A DNA stretch of 64,000 nucleotides from Comamonas testosteroni (lineage in GTDB: Bacteria; Pseudomonadota; Gammaproteobacteria; Burkholderiales; Burkholderiaceae_C), in the NCBI GenBank assembly GCA_008727115.1, contig CP044131.1, forward strand, positions 124,001-188,000, in the 5' to 3' direction. Shown here in pieces: positions 35,189 through 45,587 of this stretch. Positions within the stretch are counted from its first letter, which is position 1. Each line of letters begins with the position of its first letter. Below the pieces are notes generated by a model. It made no database searches and was not told where the DNA came from. It saw only the letters and a list, made by a program, of their open reading frames with translations. The translations under genes and the position numbers were made by a program.

Positions 35189-35944
35189 ATGAAGCATTTT
35201 CTTGCGCAGCACACCGCCTTCATCACCGGCGCAGGCCAGGGCATAGGCCGGGCCGTGGCCCAGGAGCTGGCCGCCATGGGCGCCCATGTGGTGGTGGCCG
35301 ATATCAATGCCGATGCAGTGCGGCAGACGGCGCAAAGCATTGTCGATGCCGGCTATCCGGCCAAAGCCGTGGTGCTGGATGTGGCGGATGCCGCAGCCTG
35401 CCGCGCCGTGGCTGCAGACTTGCAGCTGCCCCCGGGCCATCAGTTGCTGCTGGTCAACAATGCGGGCCTGCGCCCCAAGCATGCCTTTGACAGCGAAGAC
35501 CGCGACGCGCTGTGGCAGCGCACCATGGCGGTGAATGTGGACGGGGCGCGCAACACCATTCTGGCGTTTCAGTCGTTGCTGGCCGCCAGCAAGGGCAGCG
35601 TGGTGAATGTGACCTCGCTGGCCGCGTCGCGGGCCGCAGGCAGCTCGATTGCTTACTCCACCTCCAAGGCAGCGCTGGAGATGCTCACCAAGACCATGGC
35701 GCTGGAGCTGGCCCCGCAGGGCATTCGCGTCAATGCCGTGGCTCCTGGCGTCATGCTGACCAGCATGACGGAGCAGACCCGCAAGGACCCCAAGCATGTG
35801 GAGTACATGCTCAGGCGCATTCCCATGAAGCGCTATGGCGAAGCGGCAGAAATTGCCGGGCCGATTGCGTTTCTGGCCTCGCCCATGGCCAGCTATGTCA
35901 CGGCCACGGTGCTGAATGCCGATGGCGGTTATCTGGCGGTCTAG
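35189..35944 (+). CDS. Short-chain dehydrogenase/reductase (FabG-like)
   Basis: This 251-residue classical SDR has the cofactor motif TGAGQGIGRA, NNAG (VNNAGL), catalytic Ser in VNVTSLAAS and Tyr-x-x-x-Lys in YSTSKAALE. Asp in VVADIN after beta-2 suggests NAD preference. The C-terminal DGGYLAV is standard. The start at 35189 (MKHFLAQHTAFITGAG) places the Rossmann motif correctly; the upstream open frame crosses the terminator and is rejected. Substrate unknown. It ends one base before the convergent lrgB stop. Confidence 0.9.
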   Translation: MKHFLAQHTAFITGAGQGIGRAVAQELAAMGAHVVVADINADAVRQTAQSIVDAGYPAKAVVLDVADAAACRAVAADLQLPPGHQLLLVNNAGLRPKHAFDSEDRDALWQRTMAVNVDGARNTILAFQSLLAASKGSVVNVTSLAASRAAGSSIAYSTSKAALEMLTKTMALELAPQGIRVNAVAPGVMLTSMTEQTRKDPKHVEYMLRRIPMKRYGEAAEIAGPIAFLASPMASYVTATVLNADGGYLAV

Positions 35945-35945
35945 T

Positions 35946-36641
35946 TCAGAACAGCAGGGTCTTGATCCAGGGTGCGGCCAGCACGTTCACGGCACCGGCA
36001 ATCATCATCACCAGCGATGCCATCACGGCCTGCACCTCACCCGCCTGGCGGGCGCGGGCCACGCCACTGCCGTGGGCGGCACCGCCCCAGCTGGCACCGG
36101 TGGCCAGCTTGCTGCGGATATTGGGCATGAAGCGCAGCACGGTCTGACCCAGCAGCATGGCGCTGACACCGGTCAGCAGCACAAAGAGGGCGGCCAGGTC
36201 GGTGGGGCCGCCCAGCACTTTCTCGGCCTCGATGGCAAACGGTGTGGTGATGCTGCGCACCACCAGGCCTTTTTCCATGTCTTCGGACAGTCCCAGCCAC
36301 TGGGCAAACAGCAGCGATGTGCCAATCGACACCACGGTGGCGGCAATCACGCCGGTGCCGATCGACATCCAGTGTTTTTGCAGCAATGTGCGGTGCTCAT
36401 ACAGCGGCAGGGCAAAGGCTACGGTGGTAGGGCCCAGCAGCCAGACCAGCCAGTGGGTCTGGGCGTAGTACTGCGGAAAGCTCACCTGCGTGAGCAGGGC
36501 CAGCACGATCAGCGCCACCGGCGTGGCGATGATGGGCATCAGCAGCACGTTTTTGTACTGGCGGTACAGCTGCTTGTTGACCCAGTAGCAGGCAATGGTG
36601 ACCAGCAGCGACAGCACGCCAATCATGGAGTCAGACAGCAT
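35946..36641 (-). CDS. lrgB: LrgB/CidB-family membrane protein
   Basis: The 231-residue integral membrane protein has about seven helices and the family block FALPLYEHRTLLQKHW and RSITTPFAIEAEKVLGG. In Staphylococcus LrgAB/CidAB modulate murein hydrolase activity and cell lysis; in other bacteria the pair acts in glycolate or pyruvate transport. It lies 3 bases after lrgA, so they are one operon. A divergent LysR gene is the likely regulator. Confidence 0.93.
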   Translation of the reverse strand: MLSDSMIGVLSLLVTIACYWVNKQLYRQYKNVLLMPIIATPVALIVLALLTQVSFPQYYAQTHWLVWLLGPTTVAFALPLYEHRTLLQKHWMSIGTGVIAATVVSIGTSLLFAQWLGLSEDMEKGLVVRSITTPFAIEAEKVLGGPTDLAALFVLLTGVSAMLLGQTVLRFMPNIRSKLATGASWGGAAHGSGVARARQAGEVQAVMASLVMMIAGAVNVLAAPWIKTLLF

Positions 36642-36644
36642 GGC

Positions 36645-37115
36645 TTACTCCTTGCCCATCAGGGCCTGGCGCGCGCTGGCGGTGGACTTGCGCCGGGCCA
36701 GCCACAGCTCCAGCCGGTAGACGCGCTCTACCGCCAGCGCCGTCACGGCCATGACGCAGGCGGTGCTGGCCACGATGACCAGCAAAATGCGCAGGCCTTG
36801 CTGGCGGATCAGGTCGGGGTATTCGGTCACCACCAGCATGGCGGGCACGAAGAACAGCAGCATCTCGGCCATCAGCCAGTTGGTGCCTGCCTGCAGCCAG
36901 CCAGGCTTGATGACGCCGGAGAAAAGCCCGATGGCCAGCAGTGCAAAGCCGATCAGGCCGGCGGGCATGCTCCAGCCAAAATGGGCGCGCAAAGCCTCCA
37001 TGGCTACCCAGATGGCGCTGAGGATGGCGATTTGCACCGCAGCCTTGGCCGCTTGATTCCAGCGTGACAGAGGGGCTGGCCCGTGAATGGCAGGAGCTTG
37101 CGAAGAATTCGACAT
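36645..37115 (-). CDS. lrgA: LrgA/CidA-family holin-like membrane protein
   Basis: The 156-residue protein has four predicted helices in the LrgA/CidA arrangement (AAVQIAILSAIWVAMEAL; LIGFALLAIGLFSG; AEMLLFFVPAMLVVTEY). It partners LrgB, forming a holin-like or metabolite-transport complex. Both the start at 37115 (MSNSSQAP) and an ATG at 37127 are possible; neither has a clear SD. A TATAAG box lies just upstream on the minus strand, so the leader is very short. The C-terminus is basic (RRKSTASARQALMGKE). Confidence 0.88.
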   Translation of the reverse strand: MSNSSQAPAIHGPAPLSRWNQAAKAAVQIAILSAIWVAMEALRAHFGWSMPAGLIGFALLAIGLFSGVIKPGWLQAGTNWLMAEMLLFFVPAMLVVTEYPDLIRQQGLRILLVIVASTACVMAVTALAVERVYRLELWLARRKSTASARQALMGKE

Positions 37116-37131
37116 GGCAGCAATCATAGGG

Positions 37132-37152
37132 TTTTCACTTATATTCTGAAAA
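37132..37152. promoter_or_regulatory. LysR-type dyad between lrgA and its divergent regulator
   Basis: TTTTCA (37132-37137) and TGAAAA (37147-37152) flank nine AT-rich bases, giving TTCA-N9-TGAA, the T-N11-A form of LysR boxes. It is in the 77-bp divergent promoter gap and overlaps a TATAAG-like -10 for lrgA. Confidence 0.55.
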
Positions 37153-37192
37153 TGACTTATTTTTATTTTTAGGATTCATTTAAGGAATACCA

Positions 37193-38110
37193 ATGGATTT
37201 ACGGGCCCTGCGTTATTTCATCGAGGTCGTGCGGCAAAACGGCTTCACAAGGGCTGCCGAGGCCTTGTATGTGACCCAGCCCACCATCAGCAAGATGGTC
37301 AAGCAGCTGGAAGACGAGCTGGGCGGCCCTTTGCTGCTGCGTGAGGGGCGGCGCGTGCAGCTGACCGATGCCGGACAGGTGGTCTATGACCGGGGGCTGG
37401 AGATGCTGGAGCAGGCCAGGCTGCTGCGCCAGCAGGTGGCCGAGGTGGACAGCATCACCCGGGGCGAGCTGTCCGTGGGCATCATGCCCACCACGGGCCA
37501 CTACATGGCCCCGGTGATTGCGCTGTTTCAGCAGCGCTATCCGGGCGTGGAGCTGCAAGTCAACGAGCAAGGCGCCAGAGCGCAGCACCAGCTGATCGAG
37601 GACGGCAAGCTGGACATGGCGCTGGGCCTGTTCAGTGCGCCCGACCCGGCGCTGGAGCGCTACACGGTGGCCCTGCAGAAGACCCGCGTCGTTTTGCCTG
37701 TGCATCGCGTGCAGGACCCCACGCTGCCCATGCGCTGGCAGGATTTGCGCGATCAGCCCTTTGTGCTCTACACCTCGGACTTTGCGCTGCACGAGCATGT
37801 GCTGCAGCAGTGCGAGGCTGCAGGCTTTACGCCCAGGGTCATGCTGCAGACCCGCTATTGGGACTTCATCGGCCACCTGGTGGCGGAGGGCGTGGGCGTG
37901 GCCGTGATGTTCGAGCATGTCATTGCCCGCTACAACCCCGAGCGTGTAGCCAGCCGCCCGCTGCTGGAGCCCGAGATCCACTGGGAAGTGGCCCTGATGT
38001 GGCGCCCGGGCTACCTCTCGCGTGCGGCGCAGGCCTGGCTCGATTGCGTGCGCGAGGTCTATCCGCAGCCGCTGGTGGGTGCCGCGTTTCCGGATTATCA
38101 AAAACCATAG
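37193..38110 (+). CDS. LysR-family regulator of lrgAB (CidR-like)
   Basis: The 305-residue regulator has an N-terminal HTH (LRYFIEVVRQNGFTRAAEALYVTQPTISK in part) and an effector domain from ~residue 90 (GELSVGIMPTTGHYMAP). AAGGAA precedes the ATG at 37193. The genomic position beside lrgAB is that of CidR, which responds to acetate/pyruvate-type overflow in Gram-positives; that role here is inferred. The TAG stop (38108-38110) lies inside a copy of the ~40-bp repeat, so the repeat defines the C-terminus. Confidence 0.9.
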   Translation: MDLRALRYFIEVVRQNGFTRAAEALYVTQPTISKMVKQLEDELGGPLLLREGRRVQLTDAGQVVYDRGLEMLEQARLLRQQVAEVDSITRGELSVGIMPTTGHYMAPVIALFQQRYPGVELQVNEQGARAQHQLIEDGKLDMALGLFSAPDPALERYTVALQKTRVVLPVHRVQDPTLPMRWQDLRDQPFVLYTSDFALHEHVLQQCEAAGFTPRVMLQTRYWDFIGHLVAEGVGVAVMFEHVIARYNPERVASRPLLEPEIHWEVALMWRPGYLSRAAQAWLDCVREVYPQPLVGAAFPDYQKP

Positions 38111-38146
38111 CTGCTGGCGCTTGATGAATAAGGGCTTCAGGCCTGA
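38107..38146 (+). repeat. Dispersed ~40-bp hairpin repeat, copy R3
   Basis: ATAGCTGCTGGCGCTTGATG followed by AATAAGGGCTTCAGGCC; the second arm is degenerate. It contributes the TAG stop codon of the upstream LysR gene. Confidence 0.75.
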
Positions 38147-38194
38147 TTGGCATTGAGACTCTCTCGGTCATTGCGCAAACGCTAAGCTCGCGCC

Positions 38195-38842
38195 ATGCCT
38201 CGTCCCTTTCCTCCCAGTCGCAACCCGGTCCGAACTTCCAGCACTCGCTCTGCGTCCTCTGGCCGCGTGCAGCGCATGCCTGCGCCCAGGCCTGAAGTCA
38301 CGCGGCTGCTGTGCCTGAACAAGCCCTATGGGGTGCTCAGCCAGTTCACGCCCGAAGGCAAGTGGCAGGGCCTCAAGGACTGGATTGATGTGCCGGGTGT
38401 CTATGTGGCCGGCCGGCTGGATGCCGACAGTGAAGGCCTGCTGCTGCTGACCAATGACGGCCAGCTGCAGGCGCGCATTGCCGACCCGCGCTACAAGATG
38501 GAGAAGACTTACTGGGTGCAGGTCGAGGGGGTGCCCGATGAAGCCGCCCTGCAGCGCCTGCGCGATGGCGTGGAGCTGAACGACGGCAAGACCCTGCCTG
38601 CAAAAGCCAGGCTGATAGCGCCACAGCCGGCCATGTGGCCACGCAATCCGCCGATTCGCGTGCGCCAGAACATTCCGGACTGCTGGATTGAGCTCATCAT
38701 CCGCGAAGGCAAAAACCGCCAGGTGCGCCGCATGACGGCAGCGGTGGGCCATCCCACGCTGCGCCTGGTGCGCATGGCGATCGGGCCGTATTCGATCGAA
38801 GGCCTGGAGCCCGGTCAGTGGGTGGATGTACTGGCGACCTGA
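38195..38842 (+). CDS. RluE-type rRNA pseudouridine synthase
   Basis: The 215-residue enzyme isomerises a uridine in 23S rRNA (U2457 in E. coli for RluE). It belongs to the RsuA family without an S4 domain. The catalytic Asp76 is in GRLDADSEGLLLLTNDG, and KTYWVQVEGVP and GKNRQVRRMTAAVGHPTLRL are conserved blocks. The N-terminal ~30 residues are basic and disordered, as in relatives. It stands alone and converges on the unknown membrane protein. Confidence 0.92.
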   Translation: MPRPFPPSRNPVRTSSTRSASSGRVQRMPAPRPEVTRLLCLNKPYGVLSQFTPEGKWQGLKDWIDVPGVYVAGRLDADSEGLLLLTNDGQLQARIADPRYKMEKTYWVQVEGVPDEAALQRLRDGVELNDGKTLPAKARLIAPQPAMWPRNPPIRVRQNIPDCWIELIIREGKNRQVRRMTAAVGHPTLRLVRMAIGPYSIEGLEPGQWVDVLAT

Positions 38843-38858
38843 GCTCTGCTTCAGAGCT

Positions 38859-39950
38859 TCAGAGCCCGTTAAGAGAGCCCAGTTCATCCTCTTCGGGCAA
38901 GGCCACCGCTTGCCAGCGACCTTTGCTCCACCAGGGGCTGAAGAGGGTGATCTGCGGTGGGCTCACTGTCAACTGGTCTTGCAGCAGCGCCATGGCCCTG
39001 TTCAGCTCTGACTGGCGCGTCTGTACGCATTCGCGCACCTGCTGCATGAGCTGGCTGCCCTGACCGAGAAAACGCTGACTTTGCAGTCGCTGGGCAGTGG
39101 GCTGGCACTGCGCATAGGCCAGTGCCAGAGCGCCGGGAAAGGCGCCCTGCGACACGGCGTCTATCAATTGCAAATGCGGGCCTAGCCGAGGCTCTGGCAT
39201 GACGCCTGCCATCTGCACTAGCAAAGCACCGTCCTCAAAGCGATAGCGGGCTGGCAAGGCGGCTTGCAGCGTATAGCTGCTGGAGCTGCCGCGAGAGCGC
39301 GTGGTGTGGCGCATGACCTGGCTGCCTTGCTCGAGCAAGGGATAGACCAGTGTCAGCAGCGCCTGTCGGTGCTCGGCGTCATCGCTATTGAGGGCGATGC
39401 GCAGCTGGGTTGAGTAGTAGCCGCGAGCCTCTTCTCGCCACACCATCCAGCCAGCGGTGCTGGGGATGAAGAAAATCCAGGCCACCAGACTGAACATGGG
39501 CAGCAGGCCTGCGGCCAGTGACCACAGCGCACGGGTGTTTTCGGCCTCTTCGGGCGGCTGATAAAGGCTGCGCCAGTGGCCCAGAGCTTTTATCAGCGCC
39601 CACATGCTGACGAGATAGGCAACGCCGGCTGCCAGCACCAGCTGGTCAGGGGAGTACAGGTTCTCGGGCAGGTGAATCAGCGTGAACAGCATGGCCGCGC
39701 AGCCCGTCCAGATCACCACAGCGGTGAGCAGATAAAACCAGGCCGGATGGTTCTGCGCTTCTTGCTGTGGATTGAGCGAGGGATTTTGCTCAAGTGCCTG
39801 CATGAGATGCCTGCGGCGCCAAAAGCGCAGCGGCAACCACAGCAATGCGCTGGTCACCAGGCCCGCCAGAATCGAGAGAAGAACGGCAGAGAAGGCCCAG
39901 AGAAACAGCAGACCCACCAGCAGCAGCATCAGCCCGACCAACACATTCAT
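38859..39950 (-). CDS. Unknown membrane protein, 363 residues
   Basis: I do not recognise this family. The protein has a hydrophobic N-terminus (two helices within residues 1-45), helices near 70-90, 105-120 and 145-168, and then a soluble C-terminal half of about 190 residues, probably outside or in the periplasm, with a Ser-rich stretch RGSSSSYT. A Tyr-rich segment ARGYYSTQLRIAL follows the last helix. The sequence is well behaved in codon usage and unlikely to be spurious. It has no close partner, converging on rluE and ending upstream of a DUF3761 gene. Confidence 0.75.
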   Translation of the reverse strand: MNVLVGLMLLLVGLLFLWAFSAVLLSILAGLVTSALLWLPLRFWRRRHLMQALEQNPSLNPQQEAQNHPAWFYLLTAVVIWTGCAAMLFTLIHLPENLYSPDQLVLAAGVAYLVSMWALIKALGHWRSLYQPPEEAENTRALWSLAAGLLPMFSLVAWIFFIPSTAGWMVWREEARGYYSTQLRIALNSDDAEHRQALLTLVYPLLEQGSQVMRHTTRSRGSSSSYTLQAALPARYRFEDGALLVQMAGVMPEPRLGPHLQLIDAVSQGAFPGALALAYAQCQPTAQRLQSQRFLGQGSQLMQQVRECVQTRQSELNRAMALLQDQLTVSPPQITLFSPWWSKGRWQAVALPEEDELGSLNGL

Positions 39951-39976
39951 TGCACACTGCCTTTGTTATCAGATTC

Positions 39977-40004
39977 ATAGCTGCTACCCGTTGATAGCAA
40001 AGCG
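39977..40004 (+). repeat. Dispersed ~40-bp repeat, degenerate copy R4
   Basis: TCATAGCTGCTACCCGTTGATAGC keeps the left part of the repeat; the right arm is decayed. It lies between two minus-strand genes. Confidence 0.5.
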
Positions 40005-40028
40005 GAACAGGTCATTTTCACTGAGAAA

Positions 40029-40064
40029 CAAAAACGCGCTTGCTGCAAAAACAGTCAAGCGCGC
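40029..40064 (-). terminator. Terminator of the DUF3761-like gene
   Basis: On the minus strand CGCGCTTG (40063-40056) pairs with CAAGCGCG (40042-40035), followed by TTTTTG. It begins 26 bases past the stop codon. Confidence 0.8.
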
Positions 40065-40089
40065 CGGGTTGAAGCCTCGAAACAGTGAA

Positions 40090-40578
40090 TCAGCTGCAGC
40101 TCTTGTTCTTGGCTGCTTTCATGCCTGCCGCCTTGGCCTCGGCTTCGGTCATGTATTTGCCGCTTTTGGTCGTGCCGTAGTAGCGAGAGGCGGGGCAGTG
40201 ATAGACCTTGGTCTCTTCATTGATCCAGACCTTGTCTGCGCCACCGCCGGGTGCGACTGTCCTGGCGGCTTTGCCCTTGTCAGGCGCAGCCTGGGCTTTG
40301 GCGGTTGCCTCCTGGTCGATGCCCTTGCGGCCCGAGCAGGCGCCTTTGGAGGATGCCGCGCTCATGGACGAGCCATCCTTGCAGACAAAGGTCTGCATAT
40401 CCGCCTTGGCGGCAGCAGCCGGAGCTGATTTCTTTGCCGGATCTGCCGCTGGCTTTGCAGGCGCGGGTGTCGTTTTGGCGGCCGGCGCTGCAGGAGCCGT
40501 AGAAGGCGTCTGAGCAAAGCTGACCAATGAGCTGCTGACCAGGGCCGAAGCCAGCCAGACCTTCCATAAGTTGCGCAT
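40090..40578 (-). CDS. Secreted DUF3761-like protein
   Basis: The 162-residue product has a signal peptide (VWLASALVSSSLVSFAQ) and an Ala/Pro/Lys-rich linker (residues ~25-65), then a conserved core FVCKDGSSMSAASSKGACSGRKG similar to DUF3761. The C-terminal ~45 residues (KVWINEETKVYHCPASRYYGTT in part, ending in Cys) form a second small module resembling the CxxR-Y-type domain found in secreted proteins. Four cysteines could form two disulfides. GGAGGAG precedes the ATG at 40578. Function unknown; likely periplasmic. Confidence 0.8.
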   Translation of the reverse strand: MRNLWKVWLASALVSSSLVSFAQTPSTAPAAPAAKTTPAPAKPAADPAKKSAPAAAAKADMQTFVCKDGSSMSAASSKGACSGRKGIDQEATAKAQAAPDKGKAARTVAPGGGADKVWINEETKVYHCPASRYYGTTKSGKYMTEAEAKAAGMKAAKNKSCS

Positions 40579-40686
40579 ACGATCTCCTCCATCAAAAGGC
40601 GTCACAAGTTGTGACCGTGCCATGCTGCAACGGAAGCCATGAATCTGCAAGAGCCGCCTGTCAGCGTGCGGCGGCGTGCAGAGTCC

Positions 40687-41325
40687 TCAGGTGCCGCTCA
40701 CATAGGGGTTCATCTTGCGCTCGCGGCCAAAGCTGCTTTCCGGGCCGTGGCCGGGGATGAACACGGTCTGGTCGCCCATGGGCCACAGGCGCTGCACGAT
40801 GGAATCGATCAGCTGCTGGTGGTTGCCCTGAGGGAAGTCCGTGCGGCCAATGCTGCCCGCAAACAGCACATCGCCCACAAAGGCACGGTCGATCTGCGGC
40901 GAGTGAAACACCACATGGCCGGGGGTGTGACCGGGGCAGTGGCGCACGTTCAGCGTTTCCTTGCCGATGCTGACGGTATCGCCATCGTGCAGCCAGCGTG
41001 TGGGCACAAAGGGATCGGAATGTGGAAAGCCGAACATTGCGCCTTGCTGAGGCAGACCGTCGATCCAGAACTGGTCGCCCTCATGCGGACCGATGATGGG
41101 CAATTGGTACTTGGCCGCCAGCTCGCTGGTGCCTCCTGCGTGGTCGATATGAGCGTGGGTGATCCAGATGGCTTTGAGGTTCAGGCCCAGGCGCTCGACC
41201 TCCCATTCGATCTGTTCGATATCGCCGCCGGGGTCGATGACGGCGGCATCCATGGTCTGGTCGCACCAGACGAGAGAGCAGTTTTGCTGGAAGGCGGTAA
41301 CGGGAACGGTGTGATATTGCAACAT
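40687..41325 (-). CDS. Metallo-beta-lactamase-fold hydrolase (glyoxalase II-like)
   Basis: The 212-residue protein has the zinc-binding THAHIDH motif (His57, His59, Asp61, His62), GHTPGHV and a later GDVLFAGSIGRTDFP, typical of YcbL-type glyoxalase II-like hydrolases. It may hydrolyse S-lactoylglutathione or a related thioester; lacking the HAGH C-terminal domain, it belongs to the type II group. The ATG at 41325 gives MLQYHTVPVTAFQQNCSLV, the usual start; the open frame upstream to 41436 is not needed. It is divergent from pntA. Confidence 0.92.
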   Translation of the reverse strand: MLQYHTVPVTAFQQNCSLVWCDQTMDAAVIDPGGDIEQIEWEVERLGLNLKAIWITHAHIDHAGGTSELAAKYQLPIIGPHEGDQFWIDGLPQQGAMFGFPHSDPFVPTRWLHDGDTVSIGKETLNVRHCPGHTPGHVVFHSPQIDRAFVGDVLFAGSIGRTDFPQGNHQQLIDSIVQRLWPMGDQTVFIPGHGPESSFGRERKMNPYVSGT

Positions 41326-41628
41326 GGGGGACTTGTGTTTTTGGTGCGTTTGCGTAGCCTCGCGATGCGCGAACCCCGCAAGCATGACACGGCAGGGCCG
41401 GTGCATCACAAATGCCCGCTCAGTTTCCGGCGTCATACCTCATTTGAGCTAGCATAGATGCAAGTGCCCCATTCTGGTGCGGGCTGCTACAACGTATTTG
41501 TGCTGCAAGGCAGCGGGCGTTTGCTTTCGAAGAAGGCGGCCCGACACAGTTTCAAGATCGTTCAGGCCGTGCCAATGCCCGTGTAAGCACTTTCCTCCCG
41601 CAAGGAGGATGAGTCGGCGGCGAGTCGG
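41326..41628. other. Intergenic region between MBL hydrolase gene and pntA
   Basis: About 300 bases without a gene. It contains CCTCC-CGCAA-GGAGG (41594-41608) and a direct repeat GAGTCGGC (41611-41618 and 41622-41629) in the likely pntA leader. No clear promoter hexamers can be assigned. Confidence 0.4.
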
Positions 41629-41659
41629 CCTGGAGAACCCGTTTTTTAAACTCCAGGAG
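41629..41659 (+). promoter_or_regulatory. Leader hairpin overlapping the pntA ribosome binding site
   Basis: CCTGGAG (41629-41635) pairs with CTCCAGG (41651-41657), and the SD AGGAG (41655-41659) begins inside the right arm. The hairpin could mask the ribosome site of pntA and so control translation. Confidence 0.5.
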
Positions 41660-41666
41660 ACTCTTT

Positions 41667-43289
41667 ATGTCTACCTCTTCCACTTCTCCGGCGCCGCGTG
41701 CAGATGCGCAGCGCATCGGTATCCTCAGGGAAACCTTCCCGCTGGAAAAGCGCGTGGCCACCGTGCCCGATGTGGTCGAAAAGCTCATCAAGCTGGGCTT
41801 TGGCGTCTGCATCGAATCGGGCGCGGGCGATGCCGCCAACTTCAGCGACGAAGCCTATCGCGCTGCTGGCGCCGAGGTGCTGCCCGATGCGGCCGCTGTC
41901 TGGTCTGCTGCCGACATCATCTTCAAGGTCCGCCCGCCCACCACCGAAGAAGTGGCGCTGATGCGCGAAGGCCAGATCCTGTTGGACTTCATCTGGCCCG
42001 CCCAGAACCCCGATCTGATGCAGCAACTGGCCGCCAGGAAGGTGACCGCGCTGGCGATTGATTCGCTGCCCCGTACGCTGTCTCGCGCTCAGAAGATGGA
42101 TGCACTGACCTCGATGGCAGGCGTCTCGGGCTACCGCGCCGTGATCGAGGCCGCCAACGCCTTTGGTCGCTATTTCAACGGCCAGATCACGGCTGCAGGC
42201 AAGGTACCTCCAGCCAAGGTGTTTATTGCGGGCGCTGGCGTGGCCGGTTTGTCGGCCATTGGTACCGCTGCCAACCTGGGCGCCATCGTGCGCGCCAACG
42301 ATACGCGTGCCGAGGTGGCCGACCAGGTCACCTCGCTGGGTGGTGAATTCGTCAAGGTCGATTACGAAGAAGACGGCTCGGGTGGCGGCGGTTACGCCAA
42401 AGTGATGAGCGAGGGCTTCCAGGCCGCACAGCGTGAGATGTATGCGCAGCAGGCCAAGGATGTGGACATCATCATCACCACGGCGCTCATCCCCGGAAAA
42501 CCTGCGCCCAAGCTGATCACGGCCGAGATGGTGCAAAGCATGAAGCCCGGCAGCGTGATCGTGGACATGGCGGCCGAGCAAGGCGGCAACTGCGAGCTGA
42601 CCGTGCCCAACGAGGCCGTGGTGCGCCATGGCGTGACCATCATCGGCTACACCGATCTGGCTTCGCGCCTGGCCAAGCAGTCGTCCACCTTGTACGCGAC
42701 CAACCTGCTGCGTCTGACCGAAGAGCTGTGCAAGGCCAAGGACGGCGTGGCCGTGGTCAATATGGAAGACGACGCGATCCGCGGCCTGACGGTGGTGAAG
42801 GACGGCGAAATCACCTGGCCTGCGCCTCCCATTGCGCAAGCGCCCAAGCCCGCCCCCAAACCTGCGGCTGCACCTGTGGAGCAGAAAAAAGGCGGCCACG
42901 GCCATGGTTCCTCCGGCCCGCTGCCCGCCAAGACACTGGCGGTCATCTTTGCGATTGCCGCTGTGGCCTTCTGGTTCATCGGTGCCTATGCACCCGAGGC
43001 CTTTCTGGGTCACTTCACCGTCTTCGTGCTGGCCTGCTTTATCGGCTACATGGTGGTGTGGAACGTGACGCCCGCGCTGCACACGCCGCTGATGAGCGTG
43101 ACCAATGCCATCTCTTCCATCATCGCCATCGGTGCGCTGGTGCAGATTGCGCCGCCCGATACGGCCGGAACCGGCAGGCCCGATGAGCTGATTCGCTGGC
43201 TGGCCTTTGCGGCCGTTGTGCTGACTGCCATCAACATGTTCGGCGGTTTTGCCGTTACCCGCCGCATGCTGGCGATGTTCCAAAAATAA
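41667..43289 (+). CDS. pntA: NAD(P) transhydrogenase subunit alpha
   Basis: PntA and PntB form the proton-translocating transhydrogenase that makes NADPH from NADH. This 540-residue PntA has the full architecture: NAD(H)-binding domain I (residues ~15-390, Rossmann motif [22 protein letters not shown] in place of RAFD), a Pro/Lys/His linker and four transmembrane helices (~430-530). In many relatives the two halves are separate genes (PntAA, PntAB); here they are fused. AGGAGA precedes the ATG. pntB follows after 27 bases. Confidence 0.95.
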   Translation: MSTSSTSPAPRADAQRIGILRETFPLEKRVATVPDVVEKLIKLGFGVCIESGAGDAANFSDEAYRAAGAEVLPDAAAVWSAADIIFKVRPPTTEEVALMREGQILLDFIWPAQNPDLMQQLAARKVTALAIDSLPRTLSRAQKMDALTSMAGVSGYRAVIEAANAFGRYFNGQITAAGKVPPAKVFIAGAGVAGLSAIGTAANLGAIVRANDTRAEVADQVTSLGGEFVKVDYEEDGSGGGGYAKVMSEGFQAAQREMYAQQAKDVDIIITTALIPGKPAPKLITAEMVQSMKPGSVIVDMAAEQGGNCELTVPNEAVVRHGVTIIGYTDLASRLAKQSSTLYATNLLRLTEELCKAKDGVAVVNMEDDAIRGLTVVKDGEITWPAPPIAQAPKPAPKPAAAPVEQKKGGHGHGSSGPLPAKTLAVIFAIAAVAFWFIGAYAPEAFLGHFTVFVLACFIGYMVVWNVTPALHTPLMSVTNAISSIIAIGALVQIAPPDTAGTGRPDELIRWLAFAAVVLTAINMFGGFAVTRRMLAMFQK

Positions 43290-43316
43290 AAAGAACGAGA
43301 GAAGAGAGAAACAACC

Positions 43317-44732
<1,416 letters not shown>

Positions 44733-44765
44733 GCGCCTGAACGCTTCAACAGACTTTAAAAATAG

Positions 44766-44850
44766 GAGCGGCTAGCGCTCGTCTTTCATGGACTTCAGGT
44801 AATAAACCATCTGAAGTCATTGATTGACAGGCGCTAGCCGCTCTTTTTTT
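44766..44850. repeat. Composite nested hairpin (terminator-like), copy 2
   Basis: The outer arms GAGCGGCTAGCGC (44766-44778) and GCGCTAGCCGCTC (44831-44843) are perfect 13-bp complements, followed by seven T. Inside lies a second stem GACTTCAG (44791-44798) / CTGAAGTC (44811-44818). It serves as terminator for pntAB and possibly for the convergent LysE gene. Same architecture as 33831-33922. Confidence 0.85.
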
Positions 44851-44852
44851 GT

Positions 44853-45482
44853 TTACTGAAAAGCAATATCGAGCAGCAGTAAGGTGGCAATCAGCAGCAT
44901 CAAGGATCCCGAGATGCGCGACACCAGCAGGGCGGCTGCGGGCCTGGCGCGCAGCACGCTTTGCGAGCTCCAGCCCACGCCGTAATACACCAGCGCGCAA
45001 CTGGCTGCATGCACGGCGCCCAGGGCCATGATCTGCGCCGCCACGGGCCAGGGATCGGCGGGGCGCACAAACTGCGGGAGCAGGGCCAGCAGCAGCAACA
45101 GCTGCTTGGGGTTGAGCCCGCTGACACTGGCACCCTTGACGGCCCAGCGCCAACTGCCTTGGCCCGCCTCTTGCGCATGCTCGGATTCAGAGCTGACCGC
45201 CGAGGGATGGCGCAGCATGGCAATGCCCAGCCAGGCCAGATAGGCGGCGCCGGCAATCGTCAGCAGGCTCAGCAGCACGGGGTTTTGCTCCACCAGAGAG
45301 CCCACACCCGCTGCCACGGCCAGTGTGGCCAACAGCGCGCCGCAGGCCAGACCCACGACGGATGGCAGCACAAAGGGGCGGCCGCGCAGGCCCGCAGAAA
45401 TCACATAGGCCCAGTCGGCTCCGGGCGTGATGACCAGCAAAAATGAAACCGCCCAGAAGGCGGTGAGGGCGGCGATTGACAC
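44853..45482 (-). CDS. LysE/RhtB-family amino-acid exporter
   Basis: The 209-residue inner-membrane protein has six predicted helices and the LysE signature FLLVITPGADWAYVISAGLRG (in part) near the N-terminus. Members export amino acids or related metabolites. The GTG start at 45482 is required by the frame: no in-frame ATG precedes the conserved N-terminus. It is divergent from an Lrp-family regulator gene 105 bases away, which is the usual arrangement for amino-acid-responsive exporters. The C-terminal end lies beside the pntB hairpin. Confidence 0.9.
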   Translation of the reverse strand: MSIAALTAFWAVSFLLVITPGADWAYVISAGLRGRPFVLPSVVGLACGALLATLAVAAGVGSLVEQNPVLLSLLTIAGAAYLAWLGIAMLRHPSAVSSESEHAQEAGQGSWRWAVKGASVSGLNPKQLLLLLALLPQFVRPADPWPVAAQIMALGAVHAASCALVYYGVGWSSQSVLRARPAAALLVSRISGSLMLLIATLLLLDIAFQ

Positions 45483-45587
45483 GAAATTCTCTCGAAAAGC
45501 GTTGATGTAGAGAGAATATGGAAGACAGGCGAGAATGTGCTCTCAATAAATGCTGCTGAGCGGCCTTCAATTGGAAGAATCTGCCCT

